In this document: positions 35,895 through 43,854 of the stretch, piece after piece | How positions within the stretch are numbered: the stretch's first letter is position 1 | How the letters are laid out: each line of letters opens with the position of its first letter | DNA from: Parerythrobacter aestuarii | Lineage (GTDB): Bacteria > Pseudomonadota > Alphaproteobacteria > Sphingomonadales > Sphingomonadaceae | Length of the DNA stretch: 64,000 nucleotides | Reading direction: 5' to 3' | NCBI RefSeq assembly: GCF_030140925.1 | Contig: NZ_JARBWD010000001.1 | Coordinates: 2,480,001 to 2,544,000 of the forward strand | Program-made: the position numbers and the translations under genes | Notes under the pieces: model-generated | The model's input: the letters and a program-made list of their open reading frames with translations, nothing else | The model's database searches: none | Told to the model about the DNA's origin: nothing

Positions 35895-36247
35895 GCAGGA
35901 CCATCCCCGATCCCGACCTCGACATGATCGAACAGCTGAAAGCGGCCGCGCATCCGCTGCGCTACCGCATTATCGCGGCCTTGCAGGGCGGCGAACTGAA
36001 TGTCGGCGAGCTGGAAGAGGTTACCGGCATCGGCCAGCCCGGCCTGTCTCAACAGCTTGGGGTCCTGCGGAAGGCTTCGCTTGTCCGCAATCGCAAGGAA
36101 GCCAAGCTGGTTTTCTATTCACTCGATACCGAAGCCATGGGCCGCCTTGGAGCGTGCTTCGACAAGCTGGCAGGACGCGATGCCCAAGCGACAAACAGGC
36201 CGCGCCGGCCAGCGCCAGGCGCGGCCAATTTCGCCCGCATGTCATGA
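35891..36247 (+). CDS. ArsR-family transcriptional regulator (BigR/SqrR-like context)
   Basis: The 118-residue winged-helix protein has the ArsR fold: HPLRYRIIAALQGGELNVGEL, then the recognition helix GIGQPGLSQQLGVLRKASLV, then the wing RKEAKLVFYSLD. The position beside persulfide dioxygenase, YeeE/YedE and SQR is that of BigR/SqrR, which sense persulfide through two cysteines. Here only one cysteine exists (C89); the first sensor position, in the NVGELEEV stretch, is not a cysteine. The signal may therefore be sensed differently. The ATG overlaps the peroxiredoxin stop. The likely target is the palindrome at 35188-35217. Confidence 0.9.
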   Translation: MSRTIPDPDLDMIEQLKAAAHPLRYRIIAALQGGELNVGELEEVTGIGQPGLSQQLGVLRKASLVRNRKEAKLVFYSLDTEAMGRLGACFDKLAGRDAQATNRPRRPAPGAANFARMS

Positions 36248-36256
36248 CCTGGATTA

Positions 36257-36877
36257 TTATCTCGAAACTTCGAGGTACTGCGTCAGTGCCAACATCGACA
36301 GCGGCTCGGTAAACGCTTCGACAGGATCGTCGAGCGGCTCTGTGCCCGCTTCGAGCATGTCCTCGGACGCCCATTGGAATCTGACCACGGACACGCCTTC
36401 GCCGTCGGCTGTTTGTTCGGCATCGTAGCTTTCCGTCAGCTTGTTCCAGTTGCCATTGTCCATCCATTCGAGCGTAAGGACTGTGAAGCGGGGGCGCGTG
36501 TATTGCGTCATTTCGATGAACCCACCGCATTCAGTAGCCAGGCATTGGACGACCGTTCCACCGCCCTCCCCTTCGGAGCGGATCGCTATGGTGGCCGGGG
36601 CATCGCGTTCACCCGGCGAGGCACAGACGGACAGGCCGAGCCCGAAGTCGTCCAGCACATTGCCACTGAACAATAGCTGCTCTCCAGCCTGGCACAGAGA
36701 CGATGGAGCAGGATCGGCAGCGGTCAAGAACATGGCTGGGGGTGCTTTGGCTGGCACCTCTTCGGCCGGCGGATCGGCGGGCACATTATCCTGTGCCAGT
36801 GCCGGATGTACGGACACCAATGCGGCGGCGGCAGCGACACCGAGGACAGGTGCGAGGCGCGTGGCGGGATGGATCAT
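36257..36877 (-). CDS. Secreted protein of unknown function (206 aa)
   Basis: I do not recognise this family. The 206-residue protein has a signal peptide ending about ALAQDN (residue 28-31), a Pro/Ala-rich stretch, and a compact domain with four cysteines (SSLCQAG, LSVCASPG, VQCLATECGG) that could form two disulfides. It is probably periplasmic. Its stop lies 9 nt from the convergent ArsR stop. A perfect ATGGGG-N6-CCCCAT palindrome sits 52 nt upstream of the start. The same palindrome lies before the kinase and between the regulator gene and a second secreted-protein gene, so the four genes are probably one regulon. Confidence 0.75.
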   Translation of the reverse strand: MIHPATRLAPVLGVAAAAALVSVHPALAQDNVPADPPAEEVPAKAPPAMFLTAADPAPSSLCQAGEQLLFSGNVLDDFGLGLSVCASPGERDAPATIAIRSEGEGGGTVVQCLATECGGFIEMTQYTRPRFTVLTLEWMDNGNWNKLTESYDAEQTADGEGVSVVRFQWASEDMLEAGTEPLDDPVEAFTEPLSMLALTQYLEVSR

Positions 36878-36929
36878 GGTCTGTCTCCTTGTTGCCTGCT
36901 CACCCTAGGCAAGCGAGGAAGCACTCGGC

Positions 36930-36947
36930 ATGGGGCGGATACCCCAT
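36930..36947 (-). promoter_or_regulatory. 18-bp palindrome ATGGGG-N6-CCCCAT, copy 1
   Basis: The two 6-bp arms are perfect inverted repeats. Read toward the leftward gene at 36257-36877, the 6-nt centre is TATCCG, almost the same as copy 3 (TATCGG) read toward its own rightward gene. It lies 52 nt from the start codon, a typical activator or operator position. The probable binder is the LuxR-type regulator at 38986-39615. Confidence 0.75.
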
Positions 36948-36949
36948 CG

Positions 36950-38914
36950 TCAACCGCCTCTCGGTACTGTCAGGACAAAGCGGCAACCTTCACCCACCTT
37001 CGAAGTAATCGCGAGATCGTATCCCGGCTGGGCGGCAAAGGCCCGTACGAGCGCGAGCCCCAGGCCGTGCCCTTCGCTGCCCTCGCCCTTCGCGTAGGGC
37101 TGCAACGCCTCCTGCAACACCTGCGCATCCATTCCGCAGCCGTCATCCTCCACCTGGATAGTGACGCCCCTGTCGCCCTCCTCCGCCGACAGGCTGATAT
37201 TCGAGGCCTGTGCATGCTTCAGGGCGTTTGACACGAGGTTGCTCACGGCTCGCATCAACGCGACCGGCTCGGCCCGAACCAGCGCATCGCTGGGCTGAAC
37301 TTCCAGCGCAACTCCTGCCGCCTTGGCCTCACCGCGGAACATGGCCCGGCAATTGTCAAGGACCACGCCGACCGGGAAGCTCTCTGCGCCTTCATCGGGC
37401 TTTTCCCCGGCAAGGCTGTCATCGGGCGAAGCATCCGCCAGCCCGCTCTCCGTCACGCCTTCGAGGTAATCGAGTGCCGCGGCGAGTTTCCCGGCTGCGG
37501 CTTCGTCTCGCGCAGCAATGTCGCGCAAGCCTTGCCGCAACGACAGCAAGGGCTGCTGCAAGTCATGTGACGTCGATGCGAGCTTGCTACGCAGGCTCTC
37601 TGCCCGGTCGCGTGCAGCATCGTAGCGATCACGGCTTTGCTTCAGCGCATCGGCCAGCGCCAGCTTTTCCCTTGTTGTGGCGACCTCTGCCGCCAGAGAG
37701 CGGTTCAACTCGGCCTGCATCGCCAGCATGCGCACCATGATGGCGACGAAGAACGCCAGTGCTTCGAACAGCAGCGTGGCGTGGAAATAGTCGAGCGCGA
37801 CCGTCATCGGGAATTGCCCCGGCGCAAGCAACACGCCTGCCATTACCGCGACTGTAAACAGGATCGCCAGCGAGCCCGCCATGAATGGCACCGCCCCCAG
37901 AACCCGGTGCCGCCACGCCAGCCACGCAATGCCGAAATAGGCCATTGCCACCACCGGCACGAGCGCGAAGACAAGCCACCGCAGCGCATCACTGGTCCAG
38001 AACACGGCACTTGCCGCCGTCACCACCAGCAACGCACCTTGTAGCACCTTGATCCACCGGTTCGCTTGCGGACTGGTGTCAGGCAGGTTCGAGAACAGCC
38101 GCGCGAACTGCAGCACCGCGATCATCATTCCTGCGAGCAGGATGAGGTTCGCCGGTTCATAAGCCCACATCGCGCCAGGCCATAGGAAACGGTGCAGATA
38201 ACCTTCGTTGTTGGCGACAAACAGCGTGCTGAGACCAACGTAAGCGACGAAGGCCAGAGCCAGCTTCCAACCTACCAGCCGCGCCACTATCAAGGCGACC
38301 AGCGCCAGCGCCAGGATCGCGCCGTTGATCGCCCAGTTCGTGCGTGCTTCCTGCATATGGGCAGTGCGCATCCGCTCAGGCGTAGCGATGGTTATCGGCA
38401 TCCAGCTTCCGGTGGTTGACCGCAGGCCCACCAGGATCTCTGCTGTCTCTCCTGCCGCCATCGACAAGGGGGCGACTAGGTACTGGCTGACAACCGGGCG
38501 CTCGTCAAAGCGGGTCGTCCTGTCGACTGCCAACAACGTCTCTAACGCACCATCCGCCGCGACCTTATCGACCTGCAGCTGCTCGACGAAAGGACGCTGG
38601 ATATCGAGCATCCATTCGCCGGTCTCGCCGGTTCCATTGTGCACCGTGAAGAGCACCCACACCGCCCCTTCCTGGTCGCCGAAATCGATCCAGGGCGAAG
38701 TCACCGGAGCAAATTCAGCCTGCCGTGCCAGCGCCGCAGCCGGATCGAGTGGTCCAGCGTCGGCTATGAGGTAGCGCATGCTCTCAAATGGCTGCGCGTG
38801 GCTATTGCCAGTGGGCAGCTCAACCGGTTGCGAAGTCTGAGCTTGAGCCACAATCGGAACCAGCAGCAGCGCGGCGGCAAGGACGGCGAGGAAACGGGCG
38901 ACGGTCTTTTTCAT
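36950..38914 (-). CDS. 7TMR-DISM sensor histidine kinase
   Basis: The 654-residue kinase begins MKKTVARFLAVLAAALLLVP, a signal peptide. A periplasmic domain of the 7TMR-DISMED2 type follows, then seven membrane spans (about 185-400), a coiled-coil linker, the phospho-acceptor H450 in STSHDLQQPL, and an ATPase domain with NLVSNALKHA (about 559-568), DDGCGMD and GHGLGLALV. It senses an envelope signal, possibly a carbohydrate as in other DISM proteins (inference). It follows the regulator gene on the same strand and has its own upstream palindrome. A longer frame to 38989 exists, but ATG 38914 gives the proper signal peptide. Confidence 0.9.
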   Translation of the reverse strand: MKKTVARFLAVLAAALLLVPIVAQAQTSQPVELPTGNSHAQPFESMRYLIADAGPLDPAAALARQAEFAPVTSPWIDFGDQEGAVWVLFTVHNGTGETGEWMLDIQRPFVEQLQVDKVAADGALETLLAVDRTTRFDERPVVSQYLVAPLSMAAGETAEILVGLRSTTGSWMPITIATPERMRTAHMQEARTNWAINGAILALALVALIVARLVGWKLALAFVAYVGLSTLFVANNEGYLHRFLWPGAMWAYEPANLILLAGMMIAVLQFARLFSNLPDTSPQANRWIKVLQGALLVVTAASAVFWTSDALRWLVFALVPVVAMAYFGIAWLAWRHRVLGAVPFMAGSLAILFTVAVMAGVLLAPGQFPMTVALDYFHATLLFEALAFFVAIMVRMLAMQAELNRSLAAEVATTREKLALADALKQSRDRYDAARDRAESLRSKLASTSHDLQQPLLSLRQGLRDIAARDEAAAGKLAAALDYLEGVTESGLADASPDDSLAGEKPDEGAESFPVGVVLDNCRAMFRGEAKAAGVALEVQPSDALVRAEPVALMRAVSNLVSNALKHAQASNISLSAEEGDRGVTIQVEDDGCGMDAQVLQEALQPYAKGEGSEGHGLGLALVRAFAAQPGYDLAITSKVGEGCRFVLTVPRGG

Positions 38915-38949
38915 GGCTGTCAGATTAACGGAGGCGCTGAGCTGGTGGG

Positions 38950-38967
38950 ATGGGGTCGATTCCCCAT
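38950..38967 (-). promoter_or_regulatory. 18-bp palindrome ATGGGG-N6-CCCCAT, copy 2
   Basis: Perfect 6-bp arms, centre AATCGA when read toward the kinase gene, whose start is 35 nt away. It lies in the 71-nt gap between the regulator stop and the kinase start, so the kinase may have its own regulated promoter inside the operon. Confidence 0.75.
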
Positions 38968-38985
38968 CTGACGCCACGTGCAGTC

Positions 38986-39615
38986 TCACAGTTGGGTATG
39001 CTCGTCGAGCAAGCCCTCGCGCAGGGCATGGACCAGCAGTGCCGAAACCGAGTTCACGCCCAGCTTCGCCATCAGGCTGGCGCGGTGTTTTTCCACCGTC
39101 TTGGGGCTGATGAAGAGCTTCTCACCGATGGCTACATTCTGGTGGCCGGCAGCAATCAGCGCCAGCACTTCACGTTCGCGATCGGTCAGCTGCTCGCGCT
39201 CCGGCTCGGCCGCCAGCTTGTCGGAGACCCCCTGCGCCACATATTTCCCGCCGGCGAGGATTTGGCGAAAGCCCTCACGCATCTCTTCTGGCGCGGCACT
39301 CTTGAGGAACAGGCCGTCGACCCCGGCGGCCATCCAGTCCGCCAACATGCCGGTGGACGTAAATCCGGTGACCACGGCCACCTTGGTCTCGGGCGACCAG
39401 CGCCGCGCTTCGCCATAGACCTGCACACCCCTTGCCAGCGGCATGGCCGCATCGAGCAGCAACAGGTCGGGCTGGTGCTCCTTGACCAGGGCGATGGTTT
39501 CAAGGCCGTTATCGGCCTCCGCCACGATCTCGACATTGCCCAGTTCAGCCAGGATGTCCGCCAACGAGCGGCGCACAATGGCGTGATCGTCGGCAATGAT
39601 GGCGCGATAGCCCAT
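38986..39615 (-). CDS. LuxR/NarL-type response regulator
   Basis: The 209-residue protein has a receiver domain (acidic D9/D10, phosphorylation site D55 in LLLLDAAMP) and a C-terminal LuxR helix-turn-helix (LTDREREVLALIAAG, then KLFISPKTVEKHRASLMAKLGV). It is the partner of the following histidine kinase. The ATG at 39615 has GGGGAGGG just upstream and gives the standard MGYRAIIADDHAIVR start; the frame is open a little further. LuxR-type regulators bind symmetric sites as dimers, and the three ATGGGG-N6-CCCCAT palindromes near these genes are the obvious candidates. Confidence 0.92.
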   Translation of the reverse strand: MGYRAIIADDHAIVRRSLADILAELGNVEIVAEADNGLETIALVKEHQPDLLLLDAAMPLARGVQVYGEARRWSPETKVAVVTGFTSTGMLADWMAAGVDGLFLKSAAPEEMREGFRQILAGGKYVAQGVSDKLAAEPEREQLTDREREVLALIAAGHQNVAIGEKLFISPKTVEKHRASLMAKLGVNSVSALLVHALREGLLDEHTQL

Positions 39616-39672
39616 GACCCTCCCCTGTCTCTGCGAACGCACCTTAGGGTCGCATCCTGCGGAAAAGCAATG

Positions 39673-39690
39673 ATGGGGTATCGGCCCCAT
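39673..39690 (+). promoter_or_regulatory. 18-bp palindrome ATGGGG-N6-CCCCAT, copy 3
   Basis: Perfect 6-bp arms with centre TATCGG on the plus strand. It lies about midway between the divergent regulator gene (start 57 nt away) and the secreted-protein gene (start 56 nt away), so one site could control both. The centre matches copy 1 in gene-relative orientation except for one base. Confidence 0.75.
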
Positions 39691-39746
39691 GGAGCCAGCC
39701 GGGGTTCACTGACACTGTGCAGGGATCACAAACACGGAGGATCACC

Positions 39747-40568
39747 ATGAAAGCCGCATTCATCAAGACATCGTTCGCCAGCATCGCCACCGCCTTGGCG
39801 CTGCAAGCCGGAGCCGCGCAGGCCCGTGTCCAGTATATCTGCCCCGAACTCGACACCGCCAGCAACACGCTGTCGGTTAGCGTCAAGAGCGGCTGCATGA
39901 GCAGTTCCACTAGCTATGTCGGAAATGATCTTTCGATAGCAGTCGACCAGCAACGCGCGCATATTGCCATAACCGGCGATATCGAGTTTGGCGGCGGCGG
40001 GCAGGTCGTGACGGCCGACTGCATGGGGGCAAAGTCGATCGCGCTGACCGCCGAGGGGATCGAGGCCCGGCGCTATACCGTCTCTTATGGCGACGGCTAC
40101 ATCGGCCTCGCCAACCTGCTTGACGATCCGGCGCCAAAGGAATGTTTGCAGACTGCCCAGGCCAAGCTCCCGTACCGCTATCCAACCGTTCACAAGACGG
40201 AATTCCTCGGCTGGTCGACAGACCGGTTCCCGGGCCGCGAGGAATGGCGCTCTGCCACGCCGATGGAACTCGTCTCGAACGTGTTGGGCACCTATCCCGA
40301 GACCGACGAAGGCAATTTCGACATGGAGCTGAGCTTCAAGAAGATGATGTGGGCTGGCTGGCCCGCCCAACGCACAATGCCTCCGCATGAACCGTTCCTC
40401 GCAGTCCGGATCGAGCGCCACGGGCTGCTGGACGATTCGGTCTCCGGCGACCGCTATTTCATCGCCATGCGCTTCGACGGCGAATGGAAGGTCGAGGAAC
40501 TATGGGGCCAATCGATGTGCAGTCGGGGCGAGAATGCCGGACAATGGACCGGAAAGCCTTGCCTCTAG
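39747..40568 (+). CDS. Secreted protein of unknown function (273 aa)
   Basis: I do not recognise this family. The 273-residue protein has a clear signal peptide (MKAAFIKTSFASIATALALQ, cleavage near AQARVQ) and six cysteines outside it, so it is probably periplasmic with disulfides. A conserved-looking C-terminal end (RYFIAMRFDGEWKVEELWG) suggests a compact beta-rich domain. A GGAGG site precedes the ATG. It is transcribed away from the two-component genes behind a palindrome shared with them, and ends head-on with the secretion adaptor gene, the two stops sharing the bases CTAG. Confidence 0.75.
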   Translation: MKAAFIKTSFASIATALALQAGAAQARVQYICPELDTASNTLSVSVKSGCMSSSTSYVGNDLSIAVDQQRAHIAITGDIEFGGGGQVVTADCMGAKSIALTAEGIEARRYTVSYGDGYIGLANLLDDPAPKECLQTAQAKLPYRYPTVHKTEFLGWSTDRFPGREEWRSATPMELVSNVLGTYPETDEGNFDMELSFKKMMWAGWPAQRTMPPHEPFLAVRIERHGLLDDSVSGDRYFIAMRFDGEWKVEELWGQSMCSRGENAGQWTGKPCL

Positions 40569-41716
40569 CGCTCCTGCAAGGACTGCCGCGTCGTCTTGAG
40601 GATCGGCTTGGTGATGTATTCCCACACAGTCTGCGAGCCGGTGAGGATCTCCACACTCGCTGTCATCCCCGGCTGCAGGTCAATCGAGCGATTGTCCTCG
40701 CGCGGGGTCATGGGAGACGTATCGACCTCAAGATTGACCCGGTAGTAGGTTTCTACCGAACCGTCATCGCGTTCCTGTGACAGTGTATCGGGGCTGATGT
40801 AGACCACATCGCCATCGCCTGATCCATAGATCGCGCTGTCGTAAGCATCGAAGTTGACTCTCGCGCGCTGGCCGATCTCGACAAACGCGATATCGCGGGG
40901 TGGCACCTGCGCTTCAACGATCAGGCGTTCGCCGGTGGGCACGATCTGCAGCACTTCGTCGCCGGGCCGCAGCACGCCGCCAACCGTGGTAAGGCGGACG
41001 TATTTGACGATCCCGTCGGTTGGCGCGACCAGTTTTGCCCCTCGCAGGCTGTCCTCGCGCTGGGTAAGGACCTGCTCAGCCCCGACCAATTCTTCCTCGG
41101 TCTTGGCGAATTCAGCCTGTAGCTCGCGGACATAATCCGAACGGATGTTACTGATCTGCCCTTCTGTCTCGACAATGGCGCGCTGCATCCGGATCACTTC
41201 CGAACGCGCGACATCGCCGGTCTCCACCAACGGCAGGTTGAGGTTGAGTTCCTGCTGTTGCAGTTCCACCGTTCGCTGCAGCGAGCGGATCTGCGAGGCC
41301 AGCGCCGCCTTGCGCCGCGCGAACAGCTGGCGCTGGTTGGCGGTAAATTCGGGATAGCCTGAAAGGCTGGCAGGGAAACTCAGTGGCTTGTCGAACAGCT
41401 CGGCATCGATCCGTGCCATGCGGCTCCGCAGTGCAGCGACACGGGCCCGCGCTTCCTCCACCGTGGCAGCCAATTGCACGGTGTCGAGTTCGACCAGCAG
41501 CTGCCCTGCCGTCACCCGGTCCCCTTCACGCACGTAGATCTGGCTAATCGCACCGCCTTCCTCGCTTTGCACCACTTGGACGCGGGCGAAAGGCACAACA
41601 CGCCCTTGCGCCCGAGTGACCTGGTCGAGTTCGGCCCAGTTGGCCCATCCGACAAAGCCGACCAGAGCGAGGCTGATCGCGATAATGATCCAGTGCGAAG
41701 TCCTGATCCGGTTCAT
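40565..41716 (-). CDS. HlyD-family type I secretion adaptor
   Basis: The 383-residue periplasmic adaptor links the inner-membrane ABC transporter to TolC. It has one N-terminal span (IIIAISLALVGFVGWAN), a split lipoyl-type domain with RVVPFARVQVVQSEEGGAI, a long coiled coil (about 90-215), and the C-terminal DAYDSAIYGSGDGDVVYIS beta domain typical of PrsE/HlyD. Its start overlaps the transporter stop by 4 nt. Its stop overlaps the stop of the convergent secreted-protein gene. Together with the next two genes it forms a full type I system. Confidence 0.93.
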   Translation of the reverse strand: MNRIRTSHWIIIAISLALVGFVGWANWAELDQVTRAQGRVVPFARVQVVQSEEGGAISQIYVREGDRVTAGQLLVELDTVQLAATVEEARARVAALRSRMARIDAELFDKPLSFPASLSGYPEFTANQRQLFARRKAALASQIRSLQRTVELQQQELNLNLPLVETGDVARSEVIRMQRAIVETEGQISNIRSDYVRELQAEFAKTEEELVGAEQVLTQREDSLRGAKLVAPTDGIVKYVRLTTVGGVLRPGDEVLQIVPTGERLIVEAQVPPRDIAFVEIGQRARVNFDAYDSAIYGSGDGDVVYISPDTLSQERDDGSVETYYRVNLEVDTSPMTPREDNRSIDLQPGMTASVEILTGSQTVWEYITKPILKTTRQSLQER

Positions 41717-43854
41717 TGAGACGCTTTCCTTGGGCCGCGTGTCGTCACAATGGTGTCCAAGGGTATCTTGCCGCCTGGCTCCGGCCCCTTAGGAGCGCCG
41801 GGAGGTGCCTTGGGCAGGAGATCGCGCAGTACTTCGGCAGTCGGACCATCGCGTACGATCTTGCCGCCGGCCATGGCAATGACCCGATGGAAGCGGGTCA
41901 GCAGCGGCAGCTTGTGCGTCACCATCAACAGGATCGCGTCATCGTCCAGCCGGGCATGGATGGCGTCGAGCGCGGCGTTTTCCGTGTTTTGGTCGAGCGA
42001 AGCGGTCGGCTCGTCGAGCAGCCATACCTTGGGCTGCGACAGCAACAGGCGATTGATGCCGACAAGGCTGCGCTGCCCGCCCGAAAGCCCGCGCCCGCCT
42101 TCCTGGATCGGTAACGCCAAGCCTTCTTCACGCGATGCGATCATGGTCTTGAGCCGGGTTTCTTCAGCCAGAACCATGATTTCGTCGTCGGAAATATCGC
42201 CGACGCCCATTGCCAGGTTGTCACGCAAGGTGCCGTTCACAAGCCGGGCGTCCTGCGCGATATAGCCGACATGACGACGGGCAATGTCTTCCGCCACTTG
42301 CCCCAGGTCGAGCCCTCCAAGTGTCACACTGCCCTGATGTGGGGCGTAGAGGCCGGAAAGCAGCTTGAGCAGGGTCGACTTGCCTGACCCGATGCCTCCG
42401 ACGATAGCGATGCGCTCACCCGGCTGGATCGAGAGTCGGGCAACGTCCAGCGCGGGTTCGGTCGCCTTGGGATACACGAACAGGACATCTTTCAGTTCAT
42501 AGCCGCCATCGATGGCTTGCGGGCGCAGTGCCCCCGCCCCCGACGCCGGATCGAGCGGTAGCTGAATGATTGCATCAAGCGCCTTGAGCGAGGAGCGGGC
42601 ATAACCCCACTGGACGATCAGGTTGGGCAACTGCGCCACCAGCGGGCCATTGATCCGCCCCGAGATGATCGAGCAGGCCAGCAACGCACCGGTGGTGATC
42701 TGTCCGGTGGCCGCCAGATAGGCACCCCAGCCCATGATCGCGACATAGGACACCTGCTGGATGGTCGAGAACAGCGAGCCGGCCACAGCCTGCGCTTTCT
42801 TGACCGGCAACTCGTAGTGATTGACTTCACGTACCAGGCGGTTCCAGCGGCCCATCATGAACCAGCCGCCGCGATTGGCCTTCACTGTCTCGGCCGCATC
42901 GAGCGATTCTACCAGCATGCCGTTCTTGCGGTTGCCGCTGACTTGCGCCCGGTCTGTGCCGGTGCGGATAATCTTCGACAGGGCCAAGGCAAAGAGCAAC
43001 GCGATCGGCAGGCTGACGATCGGCACGAGCGCCAGCTTGCCGCCAATCATGGCAATCACGATGATGAAGAAGATGGCAAACGGCAGGTCGGCCAGCATGA
43101 ACAACGAACCGGAAGACAGCACCTGCCGGATCTGTTCCTGCCCGCGCAATTGCGCCGCCATCGTACCAATCCCCGGTGGCCTGGCATCAAGCCGGATGGC
43201 CTGCGTGCGGGCGAAAAAGAACTCGCTGACCTCGGCATCAATGTCCTGTGCCTCGCGCTCGATCAGCAAGGCCCGCAACGAGCGCAGGCTAAGGTCCAGC
43301 ACCAGCGCGAATGCGACCCCGGCAGTGAGCACGAAAAGCGTGTCGAAACTCGCCAGCGGGATCACCCGGTCATAGAGCTGCATGGAATAAAGCGACGTGG
43401 CCAGTGTCAGCATATTGGCGAAAATCGTCGCCAGTCCGGCCATCACCAAGGCATGCTTGCGGCGCTTGATCGCGCGCCAGAATACCGCCATCGCTCCCCC
43501 GCCTGAGCTGGCGAGCGGATCGGGCAGCTCAAGCGCGAAGAACTCCTGCTCTTCGTTGAACTCCAGGGTATCGCGCGAGCCGGCGAGCTGCATCGCGTGT
43601 TCGCTGTCCCATTGCCGCGCGACCGCCCAGCCATGCACCGGATCATGTACGAGCAGCGGGAACTGGAACGCCCGCGGCTTGCCATTGACCTGCCGGGCCG
43701 GCTCCCAACCAAGCACTGCAGTGAGGCCCGCGAGTGCATCAGCACCGTCAGGCAAGGTCGCCTCCCGCAGATCCGCACGCCATTGCGGTGCCAGAGGTGT
43801 GCCTGTCAGCCGGGCATAATGCTCAATCGCCCGTTCAATCGTGCCGTCGGTCAT
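41713..43854 (-). CDS. Type I secretion ABC transporter (LapB-like)
   Basis: The 713-residue protein has an N-terminal C39-peptidase-like domain (about 1-115) without an obvious catalytic cysteine, so it probably only docks substrates. A six-span membrane domain follows, then an ATPase with Walker A GGIGSGKSTLLKL, signature GRGLSGGQR and Walker B VWLLDEPTAS. This layout is that of LapB-type exporters of RTX adhesins and proteases. It overlaps the adaptor and TolC genes by 4 nt each. The two RTX-type proteins encoded upstream on the same strand are the likely cargo. Confidence 0.93.
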   Translation of the reverse strand: MTDGTIERAIEHYARLTGTPLAPQWRADLREATLPDGADALAGLTAVLGWEPARQVNGKPRAFQFPLLVHDPVHGWAVARQWDSEHAMQLAGSRDTLEFNEEQEFFALELPDPLASSGGGAMAVFWRAIKRRKHALVMAGLATIFANMLTLATSLYSMQLYDRVIPLASFDTLFVLTAGVAFALVLDLSLRSLRALLIEREAQDIDAEVSEFFFARTQAIRLDARPPGIGTMAAQLRGQEQIRQVLSSGSLFMLADLPFAIFFIIVIAMIGGKLALVPIVSLPIALLFALALSKIIRTGTDRAQVSGNRKNGMLVESLDAAETVKANRGGWFMMGRWNRLVREVNHYELPVKKAQAVAGSLFSTIQQVSYVAIMGWGAYLAATGQITTGALLACSIISGRINGPLVAQLPNLIVQWGYARSSLKALDAIIQLPLDPASGAGALRPQAIDGGYELKDVLFVYPKATEPALDVARLSIQPGERIAIVGGIGSGKSTLLKLLSGLYAPHQGSVTLGGLDLGQVAEDIARRHVGYIAQDARLVNGTLRDNLAMGVGDISDDEIMVLAEETRLKTMIASREEGLALPIQEGGRGLSGGQRSLVGINRLLLSQPKVWLLDEPTASLDQNTENAALDAIHARLDDDAILLMVTHKLPLLTRFHRVIAMAGGKIVRDGPTAEVLRDLLPKAPPGAPKGPEPGGKIPLDTIVTTRGPRKASQ

